Of a stretch of DNA of 64,000 bases, positions 1 through 10,870 are shown one piece after another (the stretch's first letter is position 1; every line of letters begins with the position of its first letter). The stretch spans positions 70,398,465 through 70,462,464 of the forward strand of contig OW799236.1 of the NCBI GenBank assembly GCA_941918925.1, in the 5' to 3' direction. Below the pieces are notes generated by a model, which was not told where the DNA came from, did not search any database, and saw nothing but the letters and a program-made list of their open reading frames with translations. Made by a program: the position numbers and the translations under genes. This stretch comes from Phyto melanocephala (lineage: Eukaryota; Arthropoda; Insecta; Diptera; Rhinophoridae).

Positions 1-505
1 AAACGCATTTACATAACGTAATTTCATAAAGTTGGATTGATTGTGTATTTACAAACATGTAGATACAAACATCTGTATAGGTGAACAAAAAACTGCATTG
101 TTTTGTTGATTGCTTACTAATACACATACAAGGAGCTTTTGATAATTTTTATTTGTATTTGTTGTCAACTTTTTTAAAGATATCAAACAACAGTCTATGA
201 TTTATGGATGCCAATTCCGCAATCTTGACCCCGAAAGTCCTTGTTTTTTATGAGTTAATTTTTCAATACTATAATACAGAAAACAAATAGGTTTTATAAC
301 CATAAATATTTATATAAAAGAAGTAAATCCTAAAAATTACAGGATCGGAAAAAACTAACATTTCTGGATGATTCCTAAAAATATTCGCAATGATGACAGC
401 GATTGATTCCTTTAAGTTTCGTTCAGTTTTGTTTTGCTTTATTGAAAAACCATACCGAAGGCAATTTTTAAATTGATTGTCGTACAAGTTTGCGTTCGTG
501 TATAA
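1..505. other. AT-rich flank, no gene seen
   Basis: Low-complexity AT-rich sequence outside the left end of the first transposon. The short minus-strand reading frame reaching 535 runs into the transposon terminus and has no recognisable protein similarity. TAA at 503-505 is the probable left target-site duplication of the element that follows. Confidence 0.6.
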
Positions 506-1022
506 CACAGTACAACACATGATTTGCCAACTCAATTCTGTTAACTGTATGTGAAATTAGACCCAAAAAGAAGAATTTCTGCATCATTCGTTTTGTCTTC
601 TTACCTGCGATTTGAAGTTAGTATCGATTTGAAGTTAGTACTATCGTATAGGGGAATTCATCACGTTTTAGGCCCTGTTGTTTGACATAGCTCGACAACC
701 ACTAGCCCAATTTAGTTGAAATAAATTTTAAAAAATTAAGAACTACAATTCCCTTAATCTGTTTATATATTGTTTTCCTATACAAGTAACACTTTCGAAG
801 TTAAAAATGAATGTATGAAGGGAAAAAATTATTTTTTGCCTAAAAATTTAATTTTTTTTTTTTTTAAATACATAAAAAATCCAAAATGGAAAAAAGTTTC
901 AAGTCTAGTTATTTTTTCGCAAAGTCACATAACCTATGAGCAAAATGAGACAAAGATCATAAAAATCGATGCACGCGTTTCGCTTTTATTCGCAATTGAG
1001 TAAATGTATGAATTTCAAAAAT
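506..1022 (+). repeat. Left terminal inverted repeat of the 3.5-kb transposon
   Basis: Pairs with 3592-4057 in reverse complement through most of its length, including two spaced copies of GATTTGAAGTTAGTA near 611-640, the GGCCCTGTTGTTTGACATAG block near 671 and the GATGCACGCGTTTCGC block near 968. It is about 50 bases longer than the right arm because a stretch after the poly-T tract near 860 is absent on the right. Confidence 0.9.
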
Positions 1023-1091
1023 CAGTTATAGCCACCACCCTTAAAATAAAAATAAAAATATAAATTAAAAAATTATCAAGCAAAAAAAAAC

Positions 1092-1097
1092 TTTATT
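1092..1097 (-). promoter_or_regulatory. Candidate polyadenylation signal AATAAA
   Basis: The minus strand reads AATAAA about 90 bases past the stop codon of the transposase-like gene, a normal distance for a eukaryotic 3' end. It lies outside the inverted repeat, so it belongs only to this gene. Confidence 0.5.
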
Positions 1098-1183
1098 TAT
1101 AAAAACTTAATGAAAATAAAATAATATGCAATTAATACGCAATTATAATATGCATAAAAACTAAATTTAGAACATTTTTTCAA

Positions 1184-3114
1184 TTATTGGCAATATCCAT
1201 CCTTGTAGAAGTTGACGCTTGTGGTTCTGATGATCTTGTTTTCTTCGTCATCCGAGATACACATACTATTCAAGGGCGTGTTTCTTTCACTGTGTCCACC
1301 AATTTCAATGTCTTCATCTTCGGCGCTTTCTTCAAACTGCATAATTGTGGAACTCCACCAACAAACCTCCGCAAGCAATGCATCCAATTTTTTGCTTTTG
1401 AACCGCTTTTCAAATGGCATGGTCACCTGGTGGAACCTCTCTTCTTGTTCGTCTGATTCCTGAGGTGATTGTGCCAAAAAAGTATCGAGGTGGTGGTGCA
1501 AGAAATGCAATTTCAGCGTCATGGATGCACCGATTTTTTCGAAATAAAACAGCAACCTGTCCACTCGTTGCTGTATCTCTTCTCGCTGGACACGGTTCTT
1601 TCCTAGAACGCCTTCTATTACTTCTTTCAATGCGTTCCATGCATGTTGGTGGTCGTGATGCTCTGAAAGCAAATGTATGAAAGAATCACTTTTGATCAAT
1701 TTCCGAATATCAGGTCCATTGAGAATACCTGTTTTAAATACATAAGAAAAACGAAAAAAGTTATTGGTAATGCGAATGTATAGAAATTAACAAATTTAGA
1801 TATGACAATATTATAATACAGAGTACGATACGTACCGTTTTTAATTTTCTCATCACTGAGTTTCGGAAAGATGGATTTCAAACAGTCAAAGGCGCCGTTA
1901 ACTTTTTTGACCACCACTTCAACGAATTTCCCAGCTATTCCCAGTTTCATGTGGAGCGGTGGCAACAAAATATCATCCAGGTCCTTTATCATAGTTTCAT
2001 TGCGTAATTTTAATTGTTTGTTGAGCTCGGGAGTTCTTCCTTTCCAATCTTTACATTGATATTGATTTCCTTTGTATCGTGAATCCCAATTACAAAGGAA
2101 GCAGAAGTATTTTGGATATCCGCCCTTTTCTATAATCCCTTGTAGTATGTTGACCACCTTCAGATCGCAACAAATGTTCCATTTGTGTTCATCGTATTTG
2201 ATTTTCTTCAAAATTTCGCCCAATGCTTCATACATTTCCTTCATAGTTGTGCTGAATCCCAATGGAATGCATGGCTTTTTATTTTTTTTGTGCAGCAGCA
2301 CAGCCTTCAAACTAGTAACTGAACCATCGATGAATAAACGCCAGTCGCCAGCGATATAATCCATTCCCAATTTTTTCACTAAACCTGGGATATCATGGCC
2401 GTACGTGAACGTATTTGCTTCGTCAACGGAATAAAATTTCTGAAAATCAGCTTGGCGTTGTCGGTATGATGTTGCGCTGACATTTTGCTGTGTGAGTTTT
2501 CTTCTCTTCAAAAATGATGTCAGCCATTCGGAGTCGTGTTGTGATAGTCCCAGCTTGGCCACAATGTAATCCATTTCGATTTGTGGTAGCGGTTGTGGTG
2601 CACTATTTTCAATATCGGGTATCCAATCAGCATCATCCAAATCGGTCGGATTGGTGAAAACGGTTGCGGCTAGCAGGGACACAGTATCCGCACTCGGAGG
2701 TTTAGGTGCATCGGTATCAGCAGGGCGTTGCACTGGAAGTGTGGCAGTAAATGCAGCAGTGTATACTTTTGTTTTCAATTGTTGTCTGTTTAATCCAGGA
2801 CGAAAATTTAAGCATGCATAGCACCTGGATTCATCATGTCCAGTTGTGTCTTCCACCCAAATTACTGGCTTCATAAAAGATAACTTTCTACTTTTTCCGT
2901 GAATCCATTTTAGAAGGGTAGTATAACAACTGTTGCACACTGTGTTCGGCGTAAAATTTGCACCACTTAAATCTGCTTCATCGAAATAATTACAATACGC
3001 GGTTTTGAATTGCTCAGTAAACAAATTTTTTCGATCTTTTTTCTGTATTTTTCGGACGATATGACCACAAACGTAACAATATTCATCCAAATATGGGCAC
3101 TTGTTGTTTTCCAT
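1184..3114 (-). CDS. Transposase-like protein, two exons, apparently intact (607 aa)
   Basis: Joining complement(1836..3114) to complement(1184..1728) gives one uninterrupted frame of 607 residues. Exon 1 ends in phase 1 before GTACGT; exon 2 follows AACAG. The join reads IKNGILNGPDIRKLIK, continuous with the family pattern I recall, which supports the splice. The N-terminus has cysteine pairs that could bind zinc (CYVC at 13-16, VCNSC at 59-63, CYAC at 98-101). The core carries LFIDGS at 260-265, CDLK at 316-319, FCFLCNWDSR at 337-346 and LLPPLHMKLG at 383-392. A conserved DEQEERFHQ block lies in exon 2. I infer D263, D317 and one acidic residue of that block as catalytic candidates; this is not proven. 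The start at 3114 is the first ATG of the open frame and precedes the cysteine-rich region. It sits centrally in a long-TIR element, so transposition is its likely role. A domesticated host function is possible but less likely. Confidence 0.8.
1729..1835 (-). other. 107-bp spliceosomal intron of the transposase-like gene
   Basis: Minus-strand donor GTACGT follows codon 426 plus one base, and the acceptor is preceded by AT-rich sequence ending AACAG. Removing it restores a single reading frame; unspliced, the frame continues into unrelated residues and stops. Confidence 0.8.
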
Positions 3115-3591
3115 ATTGATATATTTTATGTTTTGTTGTTATTCACTTTTAAAAAACTGGAGAAAAATCACTTTTACTGTTCGCGTTCGTCGGCACTGGC
3201 TGAATGCCAAAAATCGATCAATGCACACCTATAAATACTACGTATTTTTGAATATTTTACTGCCAGGTACTTATAAATGGGCGCATATTTTAAGGGCGGC
3301 TGGCTATATACCTGATTCAGCACTTGTACGTTTAAAACTGTGCAAAACTTTCAAAATAATGACCACCCTTAAATGTGGGTGCAATTTCTGTAAAAAAAAT
3401 CATATAGGTAGCCACCGGAAAAACCAAAATAATAAAAAGGTCCACTTTCCGTTTAATTGTCCACGTACATTTATTACCGCAATCATAAAAATCAAATAAC
3501 CTCTTGTTTATTCCTTTTTTTTTTAATTCTCAGAATCATGAAAAAGGTGTCAATGTTTTCTCCAAATAATGTTGTGCATATCTCGAGCAAA

Positions 3592-4057
3592 TTTTTGAAA
3601 TTCATATATTTACTCAATTGCGAATAAAAGCGAAACGCGTGCATCGATTTTTATGATCTCTTTCTCATTTTGCTCATAGGTTATTTAAAAAAAAAAAAAA
3701 ATTAAATTTTTAGGCAAAAAATAATTTTTTCCCTTCATACATTCATTTTTAACTTCGAAAGTGTTACTTGTATAGGAAAACAATATATAAACAGATTAAG
3801 GGAATTGTAATTCTTAATTTTTTAAAATTTATTTCAACTAAATTGGGCTAGTGGTTGTCGAGCTATGTCAAACAACAGGGCCTAAAACGTGATAAATTCC
3901 CCTATATGATAGTACTAACTTCAAATCGATACTAACTTCAAATCGCAGGTAAGAAGACAAAACGAATGATGCAGAAATTCTTCTTTTTGGGTCTTATTTC
4001 ACATACAGTTCACAGAATTGAGTTGGCAATCAATTAACTGAAAAATGTTGTACTGTG
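3592..4057 (-). repeat. Right terminal inverted repeat of the 3.5-kb transposon
   Basis: Reverse complement of 506-1022 with scattered mismatches and one deletion near 3685. The outer terminus is TGTTGTACTGTG followed by TAA. The region between the ATG of the gene and this arm, 3115-3591, is unique and probably holds the promoter; no clear TATA box was identified. Confidence 0.88.
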
Positions 4058-4060
4058 TAA

Positions 4061-4820
4061 GGAATTAGATTTTTTTATTTTGCATGGTGGAGTGAAATTC
4101 GTACAACAATTACTTTTTTTGCCATTTGTTTCATATTTTTTCTAGTATGATTTAACTTTTTTTGCTAGAGATTTATCCTTGGGGGGTGTTGTGATACGAC
4201 TCATAATATCGTCTTAATATCATGCTTAAGTATTACACATTATATCAAAATGTGTTCCTGTATATTCGCAGTTGTAAGTATCTATTTGGCATGATATAGA
4301 GATAACATTCCTTGTGACTGTTGGTGTTTTTGTAAATGACATGCATTTGGCTGGTGTTGGCAATTATTTATGATATTTTTTTTCAAATAAATATTTTGTT
4401 AATAAGCTCAACTCGGTTGGATGCCATTTTGCTTTTAATGTACATGTTTATCGCCACTGGTGGTCAAAATAGAAATCATTTGTAATTTTGATGGAATTTT
4501 TTAGTATGTAATTTTTATGACAATAATTTCTGTTAAAATTATCAAAAAAAAGTAATGAAAACACATAATTAAATATATACATTTATACTTATTAACATAC
4601 ATATGTACATATTTATGCCTACATACATGTACGCTAATAGCAAAAAAGTGCAAAAGAAAATTCCACATAATTGTTAATAGGCAACGTTATACTCTTTCTC
4701 TGTTACGTACAATTTTTAACTAATACAACATGCTGGTGGCTTTATCAAGCCCTTCAAGCTGTTTCTATAAAACTGCCAATAAATATTTACTTTTGACAAA
4801 TCATCGTGCAAAGAGTTTTA
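4061..4820. other. No gene or repeat recognised
   Basis: AT-rich sequence between the 3.5-kb transposon and a decayed mariner copy. I see only short homopolymer runs and TACATA-type simple sequence near 4590-4630. Confidence 0.5.
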
Positions 4821-5145
4821 CAAATCGTGGAAATTAAAGCTCTGTTCGACAGACTTACTTAAGTGTACGCTGCGCGTAATCGTCTTTCTGAGCAGGTAAA
4901 GGCAATACTATGGATCGATCTACTCTTTTGGATAATATTTATCCAATCCAAACCCACAAAGGAATATGAATCGGTATTTCTATTTGCATACCAAACTAAT
5001 GCGGATGTCCGTTAGGGGTACAACCAAAATAAGGCCCTATCACCAGCTGTAGCCGATGTTGTGCTGAAACCGAAAAATGTTTCCTCAGGTCATTTCGGAA
5101 CAAAAACGTTCCGCGTCGAAGCCGATTTCTGAAAGCCCTTTAAGG
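4821..5145 (+). pseudogene. Decayed N-terminal part of a mariner-type transposase
   Basis: Translating from 4821 gives QIVEIKALFDRLT, a stop, then VYAARNRLSEQ. These match the helix-turn-helix start of a common insect IS630/Tc1/mariner-type family (QIVEI..., RNRPSEQ...). Near 5108 another frame gives VPRRSRFL, resembling the family's IPRRSQEL block. Several stops and frame changes intervene, so it is non-functional. The catalytic half appears to be the fragment at 5905-6320, with about 760 unrelated bases between. Confidence 0.5.
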
Positions 5146-5904
5146 TTTTTTTTGCTTTTTCAAAACTTTTTTATTCTTTCAAAATTTTATTTACATTTCT
5201 TAATTTAATTATATGATTTTAATCAAAATCGCAATCTAAAAACTATCGTTGTTTTGTAGAACTGACTGATCCCAAACTTAATTGCATTTTACACGGAACC
5301 TTTTTAAACGATATCGAAAATCTAAAGATGCAGTTCTTATTGTTTTTTTATGCACTAGATGGTATGGATAGGGCCATTTTCATATTTTCGAAAATTGTCA
5401 AAAAATTGGTTCCCTAATGTGCATAGACAAACACGATTTCAAAATGTTAACAAACAGTCGAATTGTAGAGAGAAATAAATACGGAATGTACAATGACACC
5501 TCCAAGTGCTGAGGTTCAGTTATGTAAAACTTCGACATAATTTTTCGCATTATTTGACTCCGAGGATATTTTAAAAATATTTTTATATGTGTAATCCATA
5601 TATTAAGCAAAGCAATTAAAAAATGGAGAAAACTGTTTGCGTATGAGATTTTTATACCACTGTATGTACATTTTTCGAGTAGGTGTGTTCCGTTTTTTTC
5701 CCTTATTCAAAATCTAAACTTTACATCAGACACAAAAGAGAAGTATATCATCGTACGGTATAATGAAATATTACCATGAAAAAATCTAGAAAAAGTGATA
5801 AAAATACACTTTCATTAAGTTATTGATGCAGCCAACTTGACAAAACGAGTGCTGCAAAAATTATTATTATTTTTGGTGCTGCTTTCACGCGAAATTCTTA
5901 GAAT
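5146..5904. other. Unassigned sequence between two halves of a decayed mariner
   Basis: AT-rich, without an open frame that resembles a protein. It may be an insertion or scrambled remains of the same mariner copy. I see no inverted terminal repeats that would bound an insertion. Confidence 0.4.
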
Positions 5905-6320
5905 TTAGTCAAGGGGCCATTTTTCTTTGAAAATTAAGTCGGCAGTTATCGTAAATGGGTTTCGCCATCAGGAGATGTTAGCGGACTTCTTGTGGCCAGT
6001 AATTAAGGATATTAATCCGGACGATATGTGATTCAAACAAGACTATGCCACTTGCTACACAATAATGAAGTTAAAGCTCTTTTGCGTGCTATCTCATGTC
6101 ATGGCGATGTTTATTGGCCGTCATGATTTTGTGATTAGAAAACTTTGGAAGAAGAATATTTCCAGAGCTAAAAGATGATATTAAGCGGCACATTACCCAC
6201 ATTGAACCTCAATTATGTCTCAGAGTCTTTGATACTATGAACCATCGAATAAAAGTATGTCATCAAAGCCGTGGCGAGTATTGAGCCGATATTTTGTTTC
6301 ATCATAATTGTCACAGATCC
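5905..6320 (+). pseudogene. Decayed C-terminal part of a mariner-type transposase
   Basis: Frames here give GPFFFEN, then AVIVNGFRHQEMLADFLWP, then DINPDDM, stop, FKQDYATCYT. These correspond to the catalytic region of the mariner-type family (VNG..., MWFQQDGATCHT). The Trp codon before FQQD has become TGA, the Gly after the catalytic Asp is Tyr, and later frames drift with stops. It is the likely partner of the fragment at 4821-5145. Confidence 0.6.
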
Positions 6321-6686
6321 TTTTATAATTGAAAAAAAAGTAACAAGATAATTCACTGAAAACTGTTTTGTTTAATCTATAATTTATATCGTCCCTTTAT
6401 GCTGGAGAACTCTGTATAATTACTGCATATTTTTAAGATAGCCAGTTAAGAACGCTTCGACGGATTTCGCTAATTATTTTTGTGTTGAATTAAAACAAAA
6501 ATTAAGAAATTTTGGTATTTGCAAAAATTATGGTTATAAATGTCTATTTTTAACATTGTTTACTTCAGCCGTGTAAAAACGGGTCCACAATTTATATTTT
6601 TTTTTATATATATATTTTATTTCATTAGTTTTTAGGAAAAATTAAATAAAATAAGGGAAACAAAAAAACAAAATATCAATAATTAA

Positions 6687-6743
6687 GGGCCGTATTCATA
6701 AAAAATATTTTAGGTTTATTAAAGGCTTATTTAACAGATGGCG
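6687..6743 (+). repeat. Half copy of the GGGCCGTATTC palindromic MITE
   Basis: Starts GGGCCGTATTCATAAAAAAT and follows the left arm of the complete palindromic element at 53047-53163 for about 57 bases, through AGGCTTATTT, then diverges. The right arm is missing here. Confidence 0.65.
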
Positions 6744-6836
6744 CAATAGTTTTTTGTGTTTTGCCCGATAGAGATTAGCGCGATAACCCTATGCTCTGTT
6801 TCGTTGGGGCCAGCGACGCGGACCGGGCGCAGCTAG
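6744..6836 (+). mobile_element. Possible Helitron-like 3' terminus
   Basis: A GC-rich segment in AT-rich surroundings ends with GACCGGGCGCAGCTAG followed by T at 6837. A GC-rich stretch just before CTAG then T is typical of Helitron 3' ends. The hairpin here is weak and no helicase or Rep sequence is attached, so this remains tentative. Confidence 0.3.
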
Positions 6837-9044
6837 TATTTTAATAAATTTTAATATTATGACCTGTGCAGTCGTTGTGACTATTTGTAAAACTAGAGGA
6901 GTTTTCAAACAACATGTTCTTAATATATGATTTTTTTTTGCAAATTATATAAATGCAATATTAATGAGATTTTTGCTTTCATAATAGGACAGTCATAAAG
7001 ATCCCTAGAAATTTTTTTATTTGTTGCACATATTTTATGAAACCTTTTTAACAAAGTTTAATTTAGATTATTCCAAATTATAATAAAAGCTGAAATCTCA
7101 TCATAACTACAGTAGTAAATGTGTCAAGATATGAATGTGTATGTAACTATAAATAATATGTTACTTGGCCTAATTCATAGAAGAAAAACACAAATGGATT
7201 ATTAACAATAAAACTGAAGCATGTTATGTGTTCATATTGATTGAATGAAATTACGCGTCAACAAAATAAAATAAAATCAAATCAAATATATATTAAGGGA
7301 AAAGTGCAAAATCTGCTATAAATTAGTGTCTCTAAAATTTACGTTTAATGACAAACAAAGCTGCAGCAACAACAGCAGCGGCAATAAAAAAAATAAGCCC
7401 ATGATAAATAATAGATTTTCTAAAAGTTGTAAATGTATGAGTGTAAATGTATGTAAGTTGATTGATAAAAACAGTTGATGCGTGATAAACTACAATGTGT
7501 GGTTGGCAGAGTGATTGTGCCATTTTTTCATTTTCCTTTCAATTGAATGTTGTTGTCATCAGCAAAAGAAAACCATTTAAAATGAACTTCCGGTTCTAGT
7601 TACGACTCTGATTACGTCTAAAACTTCTTCTAAACAGCCCAGGGGCAACACTTTAAGGTCAGTTGTTATGCTTGCTAAACAGGGGAGGAAGCCTTTTAAA
7701 CCGTTGAATAAATGATTAATGGTACTTTTGTGGGACAGACAATAAATAATATTGTAACAACAACAATAACATTCAGATTTGTCAAAGTCATTATTTCAAC
7801 TTGTTCGATAACAGAGATTTATTTTTGTTATTTCTTTCTTGTGTAAATTGTTTCTTTTCATATATTTATTTTTAAAAAATTTTATTTCCTTAGGGATTTT
7901 TTGCTGAATTATTTTTGTTAAGAGCAAATAAAATATAGCCCTTTGGCTCTAGTTACATGTTGTACATTTGCAACTCAATTGTAATACCTTAACAACAAAG
8001 CAATTTTAATAATTCTAATTTAAAATATTATAACCAACCCTTTTTGCTTATTTTTTATTCGTTTTTATTCTGGGCGATTTCTAATTGTAACAGGATAGAA
8101 GATAGAGGGTTGAAGTTATGCAATAGATGTAGGCAACAATAACAACAGCAGTGAAACTAAAAACTGTCAGTCATCAATTTTACTATGGCCGACAGTAAGG
8201 AATTTGTAAAGAGGATTAATGTGGCATTAAAGTGAAATTATGTTTGAACTACAAATGTTCTTTCATTAAAATTTAAATCAAAATTTTAATCAATGGTTTT
8301 TAAAATAAAGCATTAAAAGGGTTTTATAAGAAACAATTTTTAATTACAGATGTAAGTAGTTGTGAAGTAAGAATTGGTTTTTCCATTTCGAAGATTTTGC
8401 TAAACAAAATAATAAATATTAAAAACAAATACATCGAGCCCTAGCAATAAGTTTCGAAATTGACATTTTGATGAAGACTTCTTTTTCATCTTAATGAATG
8501 TAATAATTGTATAATATAAATTTTAATAAATTTAAACGAAAACAATACATACCTTTTCAAGTGACTGCAACAGTAACATAACTGATAATAAAAATGTGAG
8601 CTGTCACCAGTTAAGTTGTTTTCTTTTTCTATCTAAAGATGGAACCGTAAATAAATTTTCACTTACGATCATTCATCTCAAGACAAAGGTATTATAATAC
8701 ACTCTCTTGCTTATTGTTTGCTTACACACATGTTCGCCCACGTAAATATAATGAAAAATTAACGGCGATAAAAAATAACTCATGGTTACGACACACGCAC
8801 TAAAAACCAAATTTTTAAAATCATTTCCACATTTTTACACCCACAACCAAAAAAATTGTGTATGGATATATTTATTTTGTTATTCAGTTTGTAACATGCC
8901 TTTTTAACATCGAACAAAACGCGATTGTGTCTAGACACATTAACGAAAAATTTCGTAAGTATTTTTCTTGAGTAAAAAATATCTTTCCCTGAAAATTGGT
9001 CAGACCTGTACATTACGAAGTAAGTAATGCATCGAAATGAAGGA
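6837..9044. other. No gene recognised over about 2.2 kb
   Basis: AT-rich DNA with scattered AACAACA runs (for example 7757-7771 and 8141-8153). Reading frames near 7332-7523 and 8786-9013 are short, of biased composition, and match nothing I know. Confidence 0.45.
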
Positions 9045-9217
9045 ATACTTAATGTGACATGCCTACTTTTACGCCTACCTTCCCTTTATATTTAATTTAT
9101 ATGATTTCTCTATGGACAAATATTGTGGAAGATTGAAAGGTTTTATATTTAAACAACTTAGCTATGTCCAGTAGTAGAAACAACTTTGACACGCCTACTT
9201 TTAACAAAATTTACTCT
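9045..9217 (-). repeat. Family A dispersed repeat, internal fragment, reversed
   Basis: On the minus strand this reads like interior units of family A: AAAAGTAGGCGTGTCAAAG, an AT block, then GGTAGGCGTAAAAGTAGGC. It lies just upstream of a forward copy, so two copies abut in opposite orientation. Confidence 0.65.
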
Positions 9218-9228
9218 TAATAATATTA

Positions 9229-10387
9229 ACAAGTAAGAGCACTATATTCGGCTGTGCCGAATCTTTTATACCCACCACCAATTTTCCGTTCTTTTATAGC
9301 CTGGGTTTTTTTCCAAAAATGTTTGTTTTCCGGAAATGCGAGATTTATTTTTTAATATCCCGGGATCCCGCAGCAAAAAAAAATAAAAAGTAAATTTGTT
9401 TTTAATTAAAAAAAAAACTTTTTATTAAAAAGCATAAAATAGTTTATAATGCAAAAAAAAAAAAAATTTAAACTATAAAAATCAATAAAGAAACTTGAAT
9501 TTAAAATATAAATTGAGTAAAAATATCTTTTATTGAAAAAAATATTATTCTCTAGATACGAGTTCAAATATGAGCACAAAAACAAAAATACAGGTACTTC
9601 AGCTATCAGATCAAAAATAAAATCATTAGAATTCAATTTCAATATAAACAATATAAACATCTGCTTTCGAATCGTAGCCACCTTTTTTATTTCCCGGGAT
9701 CCCGAAAAATAATCCCGGAAAATCGGGAAGATTAAATAACTCAAATTCCCGGGATATAACCCAATTTATAGCACAAAATTTACTTGTTTGTTATTAACAA
9801 TAATCATATCGTCTAAATTTCTTGATCTTTTTTAATTGATTATATTTGATTTTTATTTAAGCTTGAGATCACTTTTTTGTTTTTTTTTTATAAAAAATTG
9901 TTTATTAACCAATATTTCGCTACCAAACAATGGGTAGCTTCTTCAGGGTAAATATGTATACAAATTATATTAACAAAAAACAAATTCAAAACAATAAGAA
10001 AATAGTTTTTTCAATTTACGTTAATGCGTTTGGACACAATTCCATTTTATTCGATTTTCGAAGGACACGGTTTTTTCGACCTACTCTTGCTTTTCGAGCT
10101 ATAACTCTCTTCATAATATTCCGATTTAGCCCATTTTCAATACCAAACAAACTTTGTCTATAAGAAAGATTCTGGCAAAATTTGAGCCCCCTAGCTTTTT
10201 CGGTGCGACCTCTATCGTGATTTCAACAGACGGACAGACGGACGGACATATCTAGATCGTCATCAAATCAAACCCTGATTCAGAATATATATTCTTTATG
10301 GGGTCTAAAATGGATATTTCGATGTGTTACAAACGGAATGACAAAATGAATATACCCCCACCATTTTTTTTGTGGCGGGTATAAAAA
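9229..10387 (+). repeat. Family A dispersed repeat, copy 1
   Basis: Begins AACAAGTAAGAGCACTATA, then a perfect hairpin ATTCGGC-tgt-GCCGAAT, then TTTTATACCCACCACCAA. It ends with a near-complement of the last motif, TGTGGCGGGTATAAAA, after GTTACAAACGGAATGACAAA. The right part carries a GACGGACAGACGGACGGACA run and TTTATGGGGTCTAAAATGGA. A hAT-like MITE sits at 9301-9764. No protein is encoded. Other copies start at 22274, 41029 and 42668. Confidence 0.85.
9301..9764. mobile_element. hAT-like MITE inside family A copy 1
   Basis: A 464-bp insertion absent from the family A copies at 22274 and 42668. The same eight bases TTTATAGC occur on both sides (9293-9300 and 9765-9772), fitting the 8-bp target duplication of hAT transposons. 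Ends are CTGGGTTTTTTTCC and, inverted, TTGGGTTATATCCC. The interior has CCCGGGATCCCG palindromes near both ends and long A/T tracts, and codes for nothing convincing. Confidence 0.75.
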
Positions 10388-10699
10388 GCTCATAAAAGTG
10401 ACAAATTAGATGTATAAGTGATGACATTTCGCATCTATAGCTGACTGGTTAATTTTATTATAATGCCAGAAAGTAAAGGTGCATAGCGTACTTTATTACT
10501 TTACCGATAAGTAATCGAAATACAACCGTAGTAGCATATCATACAAATTTACCCACATGTATACTATACTATCTGAGAGCTTAAAATTGCTACTTTTTTG
10601 TGTTATTGTATGAAAAAAGAAGCAGTCGAGTTCTTTTTTTTGCTTCTACTTCAAAAGGTTATAACCCAATTTAAACACTTTCAAACCCGATGTTCTCCT

Positions 10700-10870
10700 T
10701 ATATTTAGGAAAGTTACCCACCATATACGAGTATGAAATTTCAAAAGACTCGCAGCCAGACGTCGTCTTTACTGGTTATAAGATTTCAGAGAAAGTGTAC
10801 CTTATGGAGCCACAAATAAGTACTGCCGAAATTATTAACGGAATAGTAAAGTTATTAATATAAAACCATG
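10700..10870 (+). repeat. Possible diverged family A 3' part
   Basis: ACCTTATGGAGCC followed by GAAATTATTAACGGAATAGTA resembles the TTTATGGGGTC ... TTACAAACGGAATGACA end of family A. The match is weak and the ends are not defined. Confidence 0.35.

Larger units (their letters stand above)
506..4057 (-). mobile_element. DNA transposon with about 0.5-kb terminal inverted repeats and intact gene
   Basis: A 3552-bp element whose two ends are long inverted copies of each other and whose interior carries one spliced gene on the minus strand. The termini read CACAGTACAACA inward from both sides, flanked by TAA at 503-505 and 4058-4060, which fits a 3-bp target-site duplication. One more base could belong to the terminus, so the duplication is not certain. 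The gene belongs to a transposase-like family I recall from arthropods and cnidarians, usually left as uncharacterized protein; I cannot name its superfamily. Similar arms, an open gene, a good intron and a polyadenylation signal suggest a fairly recent, possibly autonomous copy. Confidence 0.85.

Noticed and set aside
1187..1680. Plus-strand frames of 76-89 codons opposite the transposase-like gene
   Set aside because: They are antisense shadows of exon 2 with no similarity of their own.
9406..9744. 112-codon minus-strand frame rich in Phe, Ile and Asn
   Set aside because: It is the A/T-rich interior of the hAT-like MITE; the copy at 41342 gives a different, shorter frame.
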